This document shows, piece by piece, positions 9,151 through 21,100 of a stretch of DNA of 64,000 bases. Position 1 is the first letter of the stretch. Each line of letters starts with the position of its first letter. Made by a program: the position numbers and the translations under genes. The DNA comes from Sternotherus odoratus (lineage: Eukaryota; Chordata; Testudines; Kinosternidae): positions 88,983,340 to 89,047,339 of the forward strand of contig JAVMKO010000002.1 of the NCBI GenBank assembly GCA_032164245.1, in the 5' to 3' direction. The notes under the pieces were generated by a model. It was not told the origin of the DNA. It saw nothing but the letters and a program-made list of their open reading frames with translations, and made no database searches.

Positions 9151-12100
9151 AAGTGGCAGTGCTGTACCTAGCCAGTGTAGACACGCCTTAGTGGTGGTCA
9201 TAGTACTTCACACTTACAGGGCCTTCCGTCCCAGGAGTTCAATATGCGGGACAATCAGATCAGAGGGGGGTAGCCCAGTTAGTCTGTAGCCACAAAAACA
9301 AGAGGAGCCCAGGGCACCTTAAAGACTAACATTTATTTGGGCATAAGCTTTCCTGGGTAAAAAATCCCACTGCTGATAGGTAGAGTGAAAATTACAGATG
9401 CAGGCATAAATATACTGACACATGAAGAGAAGGGAGATACCTCACAAGTGGAGAACTGGTGTTGACAAGGCCAGTTCAATCAGGGTGGATGTGGTACACT
9501 CCCAATAACTGAGGAGGAGGTGTCAATACCAAGATAGGGAGCTTTGCTTTTATAGTGAGCCATCCACTCCCAGTTGCTATTCCAGCCCAAATTAATGGTG
9601 TTAAATTTGAAAATGAATCGTAGCTCTGCAGCTTCTCTTTGAAGTCTCTTTTTGACTTTTTGTTGTTGAAGGATGGCTACTTTTAAAGCTGCTATTGAAT
9701 GCCCAGGGAGATTGACCTGTTCTCCTACTGGCTTTTGTATGTTACTGTTGTCTGATTTGTGTCCTTTTATTCTTTTACATAGACTGTCCAGTTTGGCCAA
9801 TATACATGGCTGGGGGGCTTTGTTGGCACATAATGGCATATATCACAGTAGATGTGCAGGTAAATGAGCCCCTGATGGTGTGGCTAGAGTAGATATGGAG
9901 ACAGAGTAAGCAACAGAGTTTATTAGAACCTGGGATTGGTTTCTGGGTGTGTTTTTGTTGTGTGGTGTGTAGTTGTTGGTGAGTATTTGCTTCAGGTTGG
10001 GGGGCTGTCTGTAAGCAAGGACTGGCCTGCCTCCCATGGTCTGTGAGAGTGAGGGATCATTTTCCAGGGTTGGTTGTAGATCGTTGATGATGTGCTGGAG
10101 AAGTTTTAGGTAGGGGCTGTACAAGATGGCCAGTGGTGTTCTGTTCTTTTCCTTGTTGGGCCTGTCCTGTAGTAGGTGACTTCTGGGTACCCATCTCACT
10201 CTGTTTCCTCGCTTCTCCAGATGCCTGCATCTGTAATTTTCATTCCATGAATCTGAAAAAGTGGGGGGTTTTACCTACAAAAGCTTATACCCAAATAAAT
10301 CTAAGTCTTCAAGGGGTCACCAGACGCCTCATTGTTTTTACAGAGTTAGCCTCACAACACCCATGTGATAGATAGCCACATTCTGTACATAGGAAACAAA
10401 CACAATGAGATATAATTGTGCAGAAGCCCAAGAAAATATATTCAGCTTTTAATTACTTGATTCATCAGTGATACCTTTGGTCTGTGTGATTGTGTCTGAG
10501 GATTATCTTCTTCCTAACTAGATTGTTTTAGAAGAGCTGTAACTAGCAATTTGGAAAAGAATAGGTGTATTTGTTCTTTCATGTCTTAATACATAGGGCA
10601 GACATCAACAAGATCCACTGAACTTAGCCATGCATCTCTTTCACACACAGCTTTTTAAATTAGATTTTCTATTTCAGCCCAATATTGTGAATGAAATTAT
10701 CACACCATGTTTTATTTTTCACAGAACAGAAAGCCCTTCTGAAGTGTCAAGACAATATATTCCTTTGCTGATTTGGGTGGATGTTTTAATTAAAGAGTTT
10801 TTTTTTTTTACAGGCAGAAAACCTACTACAGCACCTGCAGGAGAACTTTCAAGCTTTGACTGAAACATTAGCTCTAAGAAATATCCTTTTTTATTATTCT
10901 GTATGTTACTAGATGAATAGAGCAAATTCAGTAGGCTTTTAAATAAGCTTATATAAAAACACTAACTTTTTTACCTGGCTGGTCTGATATTTTAGTTTGA
11001 GAAATCACAATCTGGATAGACTTACACTTCAGTTTGGTGTTAAGAAAGATCCTGAATACAATTAACCATCCATTTATACAGAGATCCAAATTGTACCATA
11101 GTTAAATCCTTTACCTTTCTTAAGAAGAATGTTGATATTTGTACAGTAAAGACTAGCCAGTGTACAGGAGTTTACTGATGGAAGTCTATATGAAAATGTG
11201 GCAAGTTGTCTGCAATATCCTGAAGGCCAGGTACAATCACCTTGTCAAGAACCATGAAAGAGGAAAAAGAGGTCTATAAGAACTGCTTTTTAAATTAGTG
11301 TATTATGCATAACAAATAGAAAGTACAGACAAACTTTCTTTTAGCCTTCCATATCTAGGGAAAGGAGAATTGGACCCAAAGAGAGAAGCTGAGAACAAAA
11401 AGGGCTCTGCTGTATCTCTCACTAATTGACAGTACAGAAACTGGGTCACATATCTGGAAACTTGCTGCACCAGATAAGCTGTAAAAAACCAACCTCCTCT
11501 CTTATCCCTCCCCTCCCCAAACCAAACATTTTTGCAATTCAGCTTCTCCATGCATTTTGATTGCATGTTGTTCATGGTTAACCTTACAGATAGTATTTAT
11601 AAATAAGATGAGGAAGACTTTGTAGCACCTTAGAGACTAACCAGTTTATTTCAGCATAAGCTTTTGTGCGCTATAGCCCACTTCTTACTTCTGTTCCATT
11701 CTATGCATCTGATGAAGTGGGCTATAGCCCACGAAAGCTTATGCTGAAATAAACTGGTTAGTCTCCAAGGTGCTACAAAGTCTTCCTCGTCTTATTTACG
11801 GATACAGACTAACATGGCTACTAATCTTAAAGGTAGTATTTAGTAGATGCAGCTGTAATTCAATATGGCCTTGGGGTGTTGTACAGCATAATTTCTGTCT
11901 TTCAGAGCAACTTCTTAAGGCACATTCCTCACCAAAAGAAAAAAACAGTCTGTTAGGAAGAAAGCTGTTCTAATTCCCAGTGGGTTGGCTTTCAAGTAAG
12001 CATTCAAACCACTCACAGAGCATGGCCCTTTTCAGATACTGTAAGACTATTATTGCAATGCAATTTTGTAACATTCCTTCCAGCTTCAGTTTCCCATGAG

Positions 12101-12519
12101 ATGGAGTCATCTGGAAGAGGAACATCCAACTGAGGGGAGAGATAGCTCAGTGGTTTGCGCATTGGCCTGCTAAACCCAGGATTGTGAGTTCAATTCTTAA
12201 GGGGACCATTGGGGGGGATCTGTCAGGGGACAGTACTTGGTCCTGCTAGTGGAGGCAGGAGACTGGCCTTGATGACCTTTCAAGGTCTTTCCAGCTCGAT
12301 GAGTTAAGTATATCTCCTTATTAAAACATTTAACAAGTGAAAAATCAGCAAAACCATGCTCTTGCTATTCATAACAATGTTTTCTTTAACTTTTTACTGG
12401 AAGAAATGGGTGAACGTATTGATGACCTTGAAAAGCATGTCACTGACCTAATGGCAGAGGCTGGGATAGAAAATACCAATGAGGATCTGGCCCCCCAGAT
12501 GGTGAGAGTCACTCTGTAA
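8798..12519 (+). CDS. HSBP1L1: HSBP1L1, heat shock factor binding protein 1-like 1 (3 coding exons)
   Basis: Small coiled-coil protein related to HSBP1, which binds the HSF1 trimerisation domain; the exact role of HSBP1L1 is not settled. Coding exons are 8798-8842, 10814-10880 and 12398-12519, giving 234 nt and 77 aa. Exon 2 encodes AENLLQHLQENFQALTETLALR and exon 3 starts MEEMGERIDDLEKHVTDLM; both align closely with the human protein as I recall it. The Met codon at the junction is split A|TG. Intron 1 is GT-AG (GTGAGT at 8843, CAG before 10814). Intron 2 is AT-AC with a U12-type donor ATATCCTT. The last exon may end at 12501 (ATG|GTGAGA) with a further short exon; otherwise it stops at TAA 12517-12519. 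The neighbour TXNL4A is convergent, which supports orthology. Confidence 0.88.
9262..10370 (-). mobile_element. Penelope-like element fragment (intron 1 of HSBP1L1)
   Basis: Both borders carry the same terminal repeat in opposite directions: AAAGCTTATGCCC-type at 9330-9350 (minus) and AAAGCTTATACCC at about 10280-10295 (plus). Between them, minus-strand frames encode Penelope-type protein. This ties the palindromic repeats elsewhere in the window to the Penelope class. Confidence 0.7.
9480..10199 (-). pseudogene. Penelope-like RT/GIY-YIG protein remnant
   Basis: Two broken minus-strand frames read in order from 10199 to 9843 and 9839 to 9480. The first contains RPVLAYRQPPNLKQILT, the conserved segment downstream of the Penelope reverse-transcriptase palm. 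The second contains GHSIAALKVAIL and LQREAAELRFIFKFNTI, matching the C-terminal part of the GIY-YIG endonuclease region where a LLxREtfWIykLnT pattern is expected. Frameshifts and stops separate the parts and the palm motifs are missing. Family assignment is from remembered motif patterns. Confidence 0.65.
10814..10880 (+). CDS. HSBP1L1: HSBP1L1 coding exon 2
   Basis: Preceded by a T-rich tract and CAG (10811-10813). It encodes AENLLQHLQENFQALTETLALR plus the A of the next Met codon. It is followed at 10881 by ATATCCTT, not GT. Confidence 0.9.
11603..11835. mobile_element. Penelope-type fold-back element
   Basis: The left arm, from GAGGAAGACTTTGTAGC at about 11610, and the right arm, ending near 11787, are inverted copies separated by a short spacer. 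The unit ends with AGACTAACATGGCTACTAATCTT. Flanking AGATAGTATTTA and AGGTAGTATTTA form a likely target duplication. CTGATGA at 11709-11715 followed by a GTGGG/CCCAC hairpin and GAAA gives a hammerhead-like core. Confidence 0.65.
12134..12308 (+). mobile_element. tRNA-derived SINE, turtle Pol III/CR1-tail type
   Basis: The head contains a Pol III A box (TAGCTCAGTGG, 12143-12153) and a B-box-like GAGTTCAATTC. The body then reads TGGTCCTGCTAG and ends in a CR1-like tail GATGACCTTTCAAGGTC followed by TTCCAGCTC. This arrangement matches the cryptodiran turtle SINE family as I remember it. It lies about 90 bp upstream of the AC splice acceptor. Confidence 0.8.
12398..12519 (+). CDS. HSBP1L1: HSBP1L1 coding exon 3
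   Basis: Encodes the conserved coiled coil MEEMGERIDDLEKHVTDLM and AEAGIEN, then a diverged tail to TAA. The embedded ATG|GTGAGAG at 12499-12507 could serve as a donor, in which case the C terminus would come from an undetected exon. A plausible acceptor, TTTTTTTTGCACAG, ends at 13400. Confidence 0.8.
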
Positions 12520-13632
12520 AACAAATTTGTATGTAGTGATGCTATAAACTGCTTCCACACTACCAGGGAGGAAGGTTTGGTGCCCAGGTTCTCTATCCCT
12601 TTTAAGGTGAGCATCTGAGTTAGTTTGTGACTATGAAGGTTGGAACAGAAGAGGGGAAGGAGTCTATCCTCCCACTCCAGCATCTCTCTTATATCAAGCT
12701 CATTAAGGGTCCATTAAGAATTGTCTACACTGTATGAGCCAGTTGTCTAACATCACTAGTAGACAAAGTCCTCGTGTAGACAAGGCTTAACACAGATGAA
12801 AGAGCTTGTCTCTAAATCACAGAAAGCGTTATTTGGAGAAATTAAGTTTTTGGTGATTTAACACTGAAGACTTCCTATGCAATACATCTTTCCATTTGGT
12901 CTGGATACCTGGAGTTCCACTAAAATGCCAAAACTAATTGCTTTGGAGTCCATATATTCCCTTAATGGGAACTGCACACCCAGATCCACAATATATTCTG
13001 ATGGAATCTATAAGGTGATAGTTTATTTAAATGCTTAATATTAAACAAGCTCTTGTAAGTAACACTTTGGGACCAAAGTCAGAAACAGAACTTATGAAGT
13101 TTACACTATATATTTTCAAATCCTGACCTCATTTTAGCATATTTCTAAGGTGACATCCTAAGAACACAGAGCAGTTAGTGCCTAAAATTACCTTAGTTTA
13201 GGCTGCAGTTATATCCTGAATTGTAGTGGTTGGGGATAGGGACAGAGTCAAACATACTATATCTGGCAGCCTGACAGAGAAGATTAGCACTTGATTCTCA
13301 AACATTGAAACCATCTCAAATTGAGACATTAATTGTATCAGGATGCTCCTATTATATTGAACCAAATTCATTAATTGAAGAAGAACTTTTTTTTGCACAG
13401 CACTGAAAATTAAAACATACTGATGAAGAAATACAATCTGTATTACATTTTATCAAGAAAGAGGAAGAATTCATTTACAAACAGGATACGTATTTCTACA
13501 GAATTCAAGTGAAAATACCGTACACTCTAGAGGACTTCAAAGGGTAAAATTTTTAGTCTTGCACCAGGACTGACAACTAGAACATCTATTAATATTTCAG
13601 CAATCAAAGAATAGCTCCAGTGAAAGAAAAGT
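12520..13632. other. HSBP1L1 3' region, no repeat recognised
   Basis: Likely includes 3' UTR. I see no strong AATAAA immediately after the stop; AATAAA-type signals occur at about 14526 and 14697, beyond an inserted transposon. Confidence 0.35.
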
Positions 13633-13635
13633 ATA

Positions 13636-14468
13636 GAGGAACTCTTCACTTAATGTTGTAGTTATGTTCCTGAAAAATGTGACCTTAAGCAAAATGATGT
13701 TAAGCGAATCCAATTTCCCCATACTGGTACACAATGATGATGATTGTGAAGCTTGGTTGAGGTAGAGGAGTCAGAGTGGGATATTTCCCAGGGAATGCCT
13801 TACAAGTGCTAAATGATGAGCCAGCTTTTGGCTGAGCCCTCAAAGGTTAACACATTGTTCACACTCCACAGCAGGGAGACAGCATAGCAGACAGATACAG
13901 ACATACACCTTGTGTGTGGGAAAGAGATGCACACTGCCCCTTTAAGTAAGCTGACCGCATTCTTAAGCATTGTCTTTTTGTGCATCAGGAAGTTGAGACA
14001 GCAGCTACTGCCCCCAGCTCTCTCCCTCCATGTCCCCAGCCTGCTATCCTTGGAAAAAGGGCAAACAGGGTGCAGGAGCAGGGGGACACCCTGACATTAG
14101 TCCCCCCCGACCCTCTGTGCAGCGGGCAGAAGGCTCCCGGGAGCAGCTCCAAGGCAGAGGGAAGAAGTAGCACATGGCAGTGGGGCAGAGGGACAGCTGA
14201 ACTGCCTGCAATGGATAGCCTGATGGGCAGCTGCTGCACAGGGAAGGTAGGGGAGCGGGGAGCTGATGTGGGGGCTGCCACTCCACCCGGATTCCAAGCC
14301 CCCACCAGCTAGCTGCAATGGGCTGCTCTTCCTGTAAGCAGTGGCCAGAGCAGGCAGCCAAATGATGTTAGAAGGAAGCATTGCACAACTTTAAACAAGT
14401 ATGTTCCCTAATTGATCAGCAATGTAACCACAAAACATTAACCAGGATGACTTTAAGTGGAGTTCCTG
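13636..14468. mobile_element. TA-flanked non-autonomous DNA transposon
   Basis: The ends are inverted (GAGGAACTCTTCACTTAATG at left; AAGTGGAGTTCCTG at right) and flanked by TA. The interior is GC-rich and non-coding. The pattern fits a Tc1/mariner or pogo-type MITE. Confidence 0.6.
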
Positions 14469-14470
14469 TA

Positions 14471-14747
14471 TAATCAAATTATGGTCATGCAAAATATGAC
14501 GTCTCCATTTTTATTACTGATCCAATAAAGGAGGAAAGATGAGTTACGGCCACCAGACTAATGACACATTTTACTTAAGATTGCCACACAAGAAACACTA
14601 TTTTATCAAGCGGTCAGACAATGTGTGTACAATATTCACTGCAAAAATCCAAATATATATTCTGAAATGAATCTGCCCAGCCATGTACTTTTTAAAATAA
14701 AGATTAAACAAAAAGCTGTTCATCTGCAAAATACCTGAAGCATGCTC

Positions 14748-14791
<44 letters not shown>

Positions 14792-16223
14792 GTTTACATT
14801 TCTTTCAGAATTTCCTTAATAGTCCCAGAATAACTGAATCTTGTTGTAGCAATGTATTTCCACACCTGCAATATTGTATGTGTATTAACCCACATTATTT
14901 TGTCACGCCTTTAGATTCAGTGTGTGCATGAGCTCTCTATCTATCAGAATATGTACCCATACTATTATGCTGAAATAAAAGATTATTTGAGTGATACAGT
15001 CTACTCTGGTACACAGACTATATTTACACTACAGGTTAGGGCTGTGATTCCTTTGCTTGCATACACATGCAGTCACTTGTGCACCTCTGCCTAGAAACCG
15101 GACCTGCTGCTGGCAACTTCTGGGGCGCAGAACGGTCTGCGGTGCCAGGACAGGCAGGAAGCCGGCCTTAGCACCCCTGCTGACCAGACCCATCCAAAGT
15201 AACCCCAAGCCCCTTCCCCAGACCTGAGCACCCCTGCAATCATGAAGCCCCTTCCTGCACCCCAAACCCCCATCCCCAGATCCATTGGGTAGCAGGTATC
15301 AACAGTTTTCTTCAACTGGGTCACCAGACAAAAAAGTTTGAAAACTACTGACTTACAGTTCTCCGACTCACAGTAGAATGGTGTTATATGGGAGAGATGC
15401 TCCTAGTCTATATTTGGGTGAAGATGCAGTATGTTGCGCTTAGGAGCCCAATGAAAAGGCATGGAATCTCTAGTTAGTACAAACAAGATAAGAGGCAAAA
15501 AGATAGTGAACTGGAAGTGTGCCTGTGGGGCCATATGCAATGGTCTGACAGTTTTAGTCCAATCTGAAAATGTATCTGAGGTCAGCTGAATAAGAAAAAA
15601 TTGTTTCTGATGAGCGTGAAATTAGTCAGGGATATCAGGGAAAAGTTAAGGATGTTCATGGAATCCAAACTATGAATGTCTTTTGTTCCAATTTTAATAC
15701 ACGAATTTTATATTTTAAATTGAGATAACTAATGTTATAGCTATGTCTTCAGCATTTTCTTAATATAAAAAGGTAGTTTGTTTTTTTAAAATAATCTTCA
15801 TGTAGCTGAACCACTACAATCTCAAGCACAGAAAGTGGGGCGAGGACTCCTGTGGGGCTGCTTCTAAAATGCCCAATACTCTTGGCCCTGTATCCCTGTT
15901 CATACACGGCTTATAAAATTAGCAGGACTTTTCATATATTTTTTAATATTTCATATAACACCTAGAAATTTATTGTTTCCTATGTAAAAATGTATCATTC
16001 ACCAAAGTTAAGTATAGCCATATGCAATAGTTCTTGAGGATCAGGGAATGCAACAAGTTCAGAGTTACTAGAATAAGCTGTGGAATACCACTTCAACCTG
16101 TATTTCTCAAAATGGCTGGTGCAGTTGCCCAGCACAAACTAAACAAATAAAAGACCTTTTCTGGTTTAGTTAGAGGGGTTTTCAAAGTTAGATTTATAAT
16201 GAAAAGTGCCTATAATGATAAGT
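14471..16223. other. Intergenic region between the convergent genes
   Basis: AT-rich with a poly-A run at about 14751-14788. A GC-rich stretch at 15050-15345 ending in AAGTTTGAAAACTACTG resembles a hAT right end, but no matching left end is clear. Confidence 0.35.
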
Positions 16224-16231
16224 GCCTAAAC

Positions 16232-17252
16232 CAGAGCTTTCCAAACTTTTCATGTTGGTGACACACTTTTTAGACATGCATCATTTCGCAACACAGTAAT
16301 TCAGTTTTACTAGCAAACCGGAGGTTAAAGTAACCCGTTCTAAGAGATACAGACACACACATAAATTGTAATAACGAAATGTATGGGGACAACATCTCAT
16401 GAAAACCTTTCATTTATATTTTTAAAAATATATGATTTGCAAGATAACATACATTGTTGTCATTTATGAGTAACAGTATGCAAATATGTGCAAGAATTAA
16501 AAAAAAGTTGAACACCAATAACTACTTACCATTTTAATGGGATGTATAAGGTTGATGGGATGAACACAGCTTTTCAATATTTGGTGGAATAAGAGGATTG
16601 GCGTGCAGGGGGATAAGCTCTTGCTGGGGTGTGGGCTCTGGGGTAGGGCAGGCTGGGGATGAGTTTGGGATGGGTGTAGGCAGGTTGCTCTGGGACTGGA
16701 GCCAGAGAGGACTCCCCCCAGCCCTTTCCCTGCCAGCAGCAGCAAGCTCTGGGTCAGCTTCCTCCTTTCCTGCCCCACCCCTCAGCAGCAGCATACTCAC
16801 TCACCCCCATCACAGGCAGCAGAAGCAGGAGGGCGCTAGGACCCTGCAGCAACGGAGGCAGCATGTTGCTGCACAGAACTGAAGAGAAGGGAAGCTCTGC
16901 TCCTGGGGAGAAGGTGTAAGGGGGCAGCAAGGGGAGGCTGGGGGACCCTGGGGGGAGGGGGGGCAGAGCCAGGTTGCGGGGCGGGGGGAGACTCTCTGGG
17001 CTCTTCCCCTCCTGGCACCTGCATGCAAGGCCCACAGAGTCTCCTGCCCCCGACTGTCTCTGAGGGGGGAGGGAGGGGAGTGGGCTTTCTGCCCCCTCCC
17101 GCCCCCCTTCTGTTGGCCAGAACTGACCAAGCCTGCAGCAGCAGCTTGCTTTCCAGCAGTTTTGACCAGGGAAGTGCTTTTAGTTCCCGCGACACACCTA
17201 CACCCTGCTGCCGACACACTAATGTGTCGTGGCACAAGTTTGGAAAGCTCTG
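16232..17252. mobile_element. Non-autonomous hAT transposon, 1.02 kb
   Basis: Inverted ends CAGAGCTTTCCAAACTT and AAGTTTGGAAAGCTCTG are flanked by the perfect 8-bp duplication GCCTAAAC (16224-16231 and 17253-17260). The GC-rich interior has stop-poor frames on both strands but no transposase motif. Confidence 0.9.
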
Positions 17253-17260
17253 GCCTAAAC

Positions 17261-17949
17261 TTTAGCTGTAGAATAGCAATTCCGTAATCGTAACTTTATA
17301 GTAGGGAAATCACACTTAAAGCAACTTCTTTTTTCAAATACAGGAAAAAAATTTTTTTAAAGATATGCAACAACTGTATTTTCAGAGAATTTTGCTTGCT
17401 TACTATTTCACCCTCTCTTTTTAGTGCGAATAGTTTCTGGTATCCATTGCCAGACATGAACAAAATACCATGAATATGAGAACTCTGACAAAAGTGACAA
17501 GCCATTAACTTCAAGAGGTGAACCTTAAAAGACAAATTCTTTAATAATAATAATTAATAAAAGTTAACGAACTAAAGGAAAGAACATAACACCATTACTT
17601 TTTATCTATTAAAAGGATTATACACAAAAAACTGTGTATAGTGTATCAACTTGTCGTATTTTTTACATATTTTTCTAAGAATAGAATTGTGTTAAAAAAA
17701 TATATTATACCAAGAGGTTGACATTTGCAGAGTTAAGTTCTTTAATTCAAAAGGAATGATCCAGCTATTGCATTACTGAAATCAAATGGTTCCAGACTTC
17801 ATGTCTTCTATTTTTCCAAATGAAATGTTACAAAAATTTTAAATAAGAGTTCAAAACATGTTCATAATAAAAACTGTAAATCATCAACTTTTATATACAA
17901 AGAATAATTACGTGTATGTGGAGTGGGCTGAAAGGGAAAGTGTCACAGA
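17261..17949 (-). other. TXNL4A: TXNL4A 3' UTR and downstream flank
   Basis: AT-rich sequence downstream of the TXNL4A stop. TTTAAT at 17741-17746, ATTAAA on the minus strand, is a candidate polyadenylation signal about 205 nt after the stop. Confidence 0.45.
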
Positions 17950-18121
17950 TCAATATCTGTATTTGGTAGAATAGTCTTTTGGTGACACCACGAGACCTCT
18001 ACCTTTACGAGCTCCTCTATAAACTGTTTCTATAATGTCGATCATCTCTTGCTTGTCTTCCATCGCCCAGTTAATCTTGTTGTTGTTACCAGTACCCAAG
18101 TCAATCATGATGTGTTTGTTC
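17950..18121 (-). CDS. TXNL4A: TXNL4A coding exon 3
   Basis: Residues 87-142 plus the last base of Arg86. The acceptor reads TTCTTAAAG before 18121. The stop is TGA (complement of 17950-17952). It contains NKINWAMEDKQEMIDIIETV and the basic tail. Confidence 0.97.
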
Positions 18122-21100
18122 CTTTAAGAAAGAAAGAAAAAAAAAGGTCAATATGCTCAACTATTCTCTTGTAATATTCCACAGGACTCAAGTGCCGTGC
18201 AATATGTAGCTCTTCTACCATATCCTGGTAGGTCGGCAAATAAGTATTACACCAAATGACAGAATACTATCTTTGTTATTGTCATACTCCAGTTGAAAGT
18301 AGATAGCCTACCTGTTTTAAAACAGTATTTTTCTGTTCCTACGGTGATAATAAAAAGACCCAAAGATGACTTACACCAAGATTGTAACATTCAAAGATTT
18401 ACGTTTATCCCTAGGAATATTAGTTTTCATGTTTTCCTCCCACTGCCTCCCCTACAAAAAAAAAAAAAAAAAAAAAAAAAAATTCTGAACAAAGTCCCCT
18501 GCTAAAAATCTCAGATTTTATCAATTAGAAGTAGACCTAGTGGTTCAAGAACTCAATAATGTGATTATCTATTATTATTTTATCTCTGTATTGTTTATTT
18601 AATTGGCATGTGAATGAGATGTATTTTTATTTCTTAGAAGATCAAAATTCCCTATGGTGCCGTGAACTCAAATATTGTACTAGTATATGAGAATAACAAA
18701 GTCAAGTGGATTGGTGTACTTTTATTGCCCCAAGAAACCATAAAGTACAAGCACAAGTAATTTGAGGTGTTATTAGTAATGACAGTAAAGATTTAATTTT
18801 ATGTTGGCAGTGTCCCTTTAAATGTAGTCACACTTCAAAATGTCAAGCAAATACAGAAGAACGAATGCAAAAAGTTCAGCAGTTCTACCACTCTAGGAAA
18901 TAAGACATTTCAGCTATGAGATATGGATGGATATTATAAACTTACATATTTGATATTTAAATGTAAATATTTTAATTACACTTAGGGCTTGTGTCAGTAA
19001 ATCTAACTTCTAAAGTCAGCTATATTAAAACATTCATAGGTAGTGTGTGCAGCTGAGTAGCAGGAAGGAAAAAACCTCAGAATACTTTTTTAAAAACTCT
19101 GCTTGAGAGATTAACGCAATAACGCTTCCTGTGTGCAATGGACCTCCTCCATTGACTTCAATGGGTCTAATGTGAAGAAAATTATCCAGACTGATTAAGA
19201 CAGATGGCATAAATTAATACACAATCTATATATATAAAAGTCAAGTGGTGTATGTATGAGTGTATGTATGTATGTATGTATGTATGTACGTATGACAGCG
19301 AACTCCTCCCGCACCGTTTGAGCCAGAGACTTGAAATTTGGTACAGTGAGGGGTCTTGGGGTCTAGATCTTGGTAAGGGTCGAAAAATTTTCGGATCTCA
19401 CCTCTGACGCCCCCCAGGGGTGAAAGTCTTTCAGGGCCAATCACATCAGCTGGGCGGTTAGGTGCTGATGATGTCATAATACCCCCTCCAACAGACACCG
19501 CACTCGCTCAGCTCGCCCCTCCCTCCTCCAACGGAACCCCGGAGATCCCTCAGCTCACTGCCCCTCCCCCCTCCCAACGGAACCACGGAGATCCCTCAGC
19601 TCACTGCCCCTCCCTCCTCCAACGGAACGCCGGAGATCACTCAGCTCACTGCTCCTCCCCCCTCCCAATGGAACCCCGGAGATCACTCAGCTCACTGCCC
19701 CTCCCCCCTCCCAACGGAACCCCGGAGATCCCTCAGCTCACTGCCCCTCCCCCCTCCAACGGAACCCCGGAGATCACTCAGCTCACTGCCCCTCCCCCCT
19801 CCAACGGAACCCTGGAGATCACTCAGCTCACTGCCCCTCCCTCCTCCAACGGAACCCCGGAGATCCCTCAGTTCTCTGCCCCTCCCCCCTCCCAATGGAA
19901 CCCCGGAGATCCCTCAGTTCTCTGCCCCTCCCCCCTCCCAATGGAACCCCGGAGATCACTCAGCTCACTGCCCCTCCCCCCTCCCAACGGAACCCCGGAG
20001 ATCACTCAGCTCACTGCCCCTCCCCCCTCCAACGGAACCCCGGAGATCACTCAGCTCACTGCCCCTCCCTCCTCCAACGGAACCCCGGAGATCCCTCAGT
20101 TCTCTGCCCCTCCCCCCTCCCAATGGAACCCCGGAGATCACTCAGCTCACTGCCCCTCCCCCCTCCCAACGGAACCCCGGAGATCACTCAGCTCACTGCC
20201 CCTCCCTCCTCCCAACGGAACCCCGGAGATCCCTCAGCTCACTGCCCCTCCCCCCTCCAACAGAACCCCGGAGATCACTCAGCTCACTGCCCCTCCCTCC
20301 TCCAACGGAACCCCAGAGATCCCTCAGTTCTCTGCCCCTCCCCCCTCCCAATGGAACCCCGGAGATCCCTCAGCTCACAGCCCCTCCCCCCTCCCAACGG
20401 AACCCCGGAGATCACTCAGCTCACTGCCCCTCCCTCCTCCAACGGAACCCCAGAGATCCCTCAGTTCTCTGCCCCTCCCCCCTCCCAATGGAACCCCGGA
20501 GATCCCTCAGCTCACAGCCCCTCCCCCTCCCAACGGAACCCCGGAGATCACTCAGCTCACTGCCCCTCCCCCCTCCCAACGGAACCCCGGAGATCACTCA
20601 GCTCACTGCCCCTCCCCCCTCCAACGGAACCCTGGAGATCACTCAGCTCACTGCCCCTCCCCCCTCCCAACGGAACCCCGGAGATCACTCAGCTCACTGC
20701 CCCTCCCCCCTCCCAACGGAACCCCGGAGATCACTCAGCTCACTGCCCCTCCCCCCTCCCAACGGAACCCCGGAGATCACTCAGCTCACTGCCCCTCCCT
20801 CCTCCAACGGAACCCCGGAGATCACTCAGCTCACTGCCCCTCCCCCCTCCCAACAGAACCCCAGAGATCCCTCAGTTCTCTGCCCCTCCCCCCTCCCAAC
20901 GGAACCCCGGACTACATCAGCTCACTGCCCCCCCCCCACCTGCGAAGGTCCCCGGAATCCCTCGGCTCTGGGCCCCCTCCCCCCCTGCGACGGATCTGAG
21001 TTGGGTTTGGTGGGACGGTAAGTGAGGTGGGGGTGTCGGATTCGGTCGGGGGGTGAGGTGGGGGTGTCCGGTTTGCTTGGGGGGGTGGGAAGGTGTTGGG

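Larger units (their letters stand above)
10881..12397 (+). other. HSBP1L1: U12-type AT-AC intron of HSBP1L1
   Basis: The donor ATATCCTTT matches the U12 consensus exactly. The 3' end reads TTCTTTAAC (12382-12390, one mismatch from the U12 branch consensus TTCCTTAAC) and then TTTTTAC, ending in AC at 12396-12397. Only these ends join exons 2 and 3 in frame to give ALR-MEEMG. The intron also contains a Penelope fold-back (11603-11835) and a SINE. Confidence 0.85.

Noticed and set aside
8435..9184. 249-codon minus-strand frame at the HSBP1L1 promoter
   Set aside because: CpG-island composition; only the short + strand exon at 8798-8842 is supported by splicing and homology.
10880..10905. Alternative GT donor for HSBP1L1 exon 2 (GTATGT at about 10901)
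   Set aside because: Using it with the nearby AG acceptor shifts exon 3 out of the conserved frame.
12134..12210. tRNA gene
   Set aside because: A and B boxes belong to a SINE head; no cloverleaf or anticodon arm is preserved and a CR1-like tail follows.
19500..20920. CRISPR-like regular array
   Set aside because: Units are contiguous with no unique spacers, no cas genes, and the host is a vertebrate.
19668..21025. Open frames of 376-443 codons on the + strand
   Set aside because: They translate the CCCCTCC/GGAACCCCGG minisatellite inside a Helitron; overlapping frames are equally open and there is no domain.
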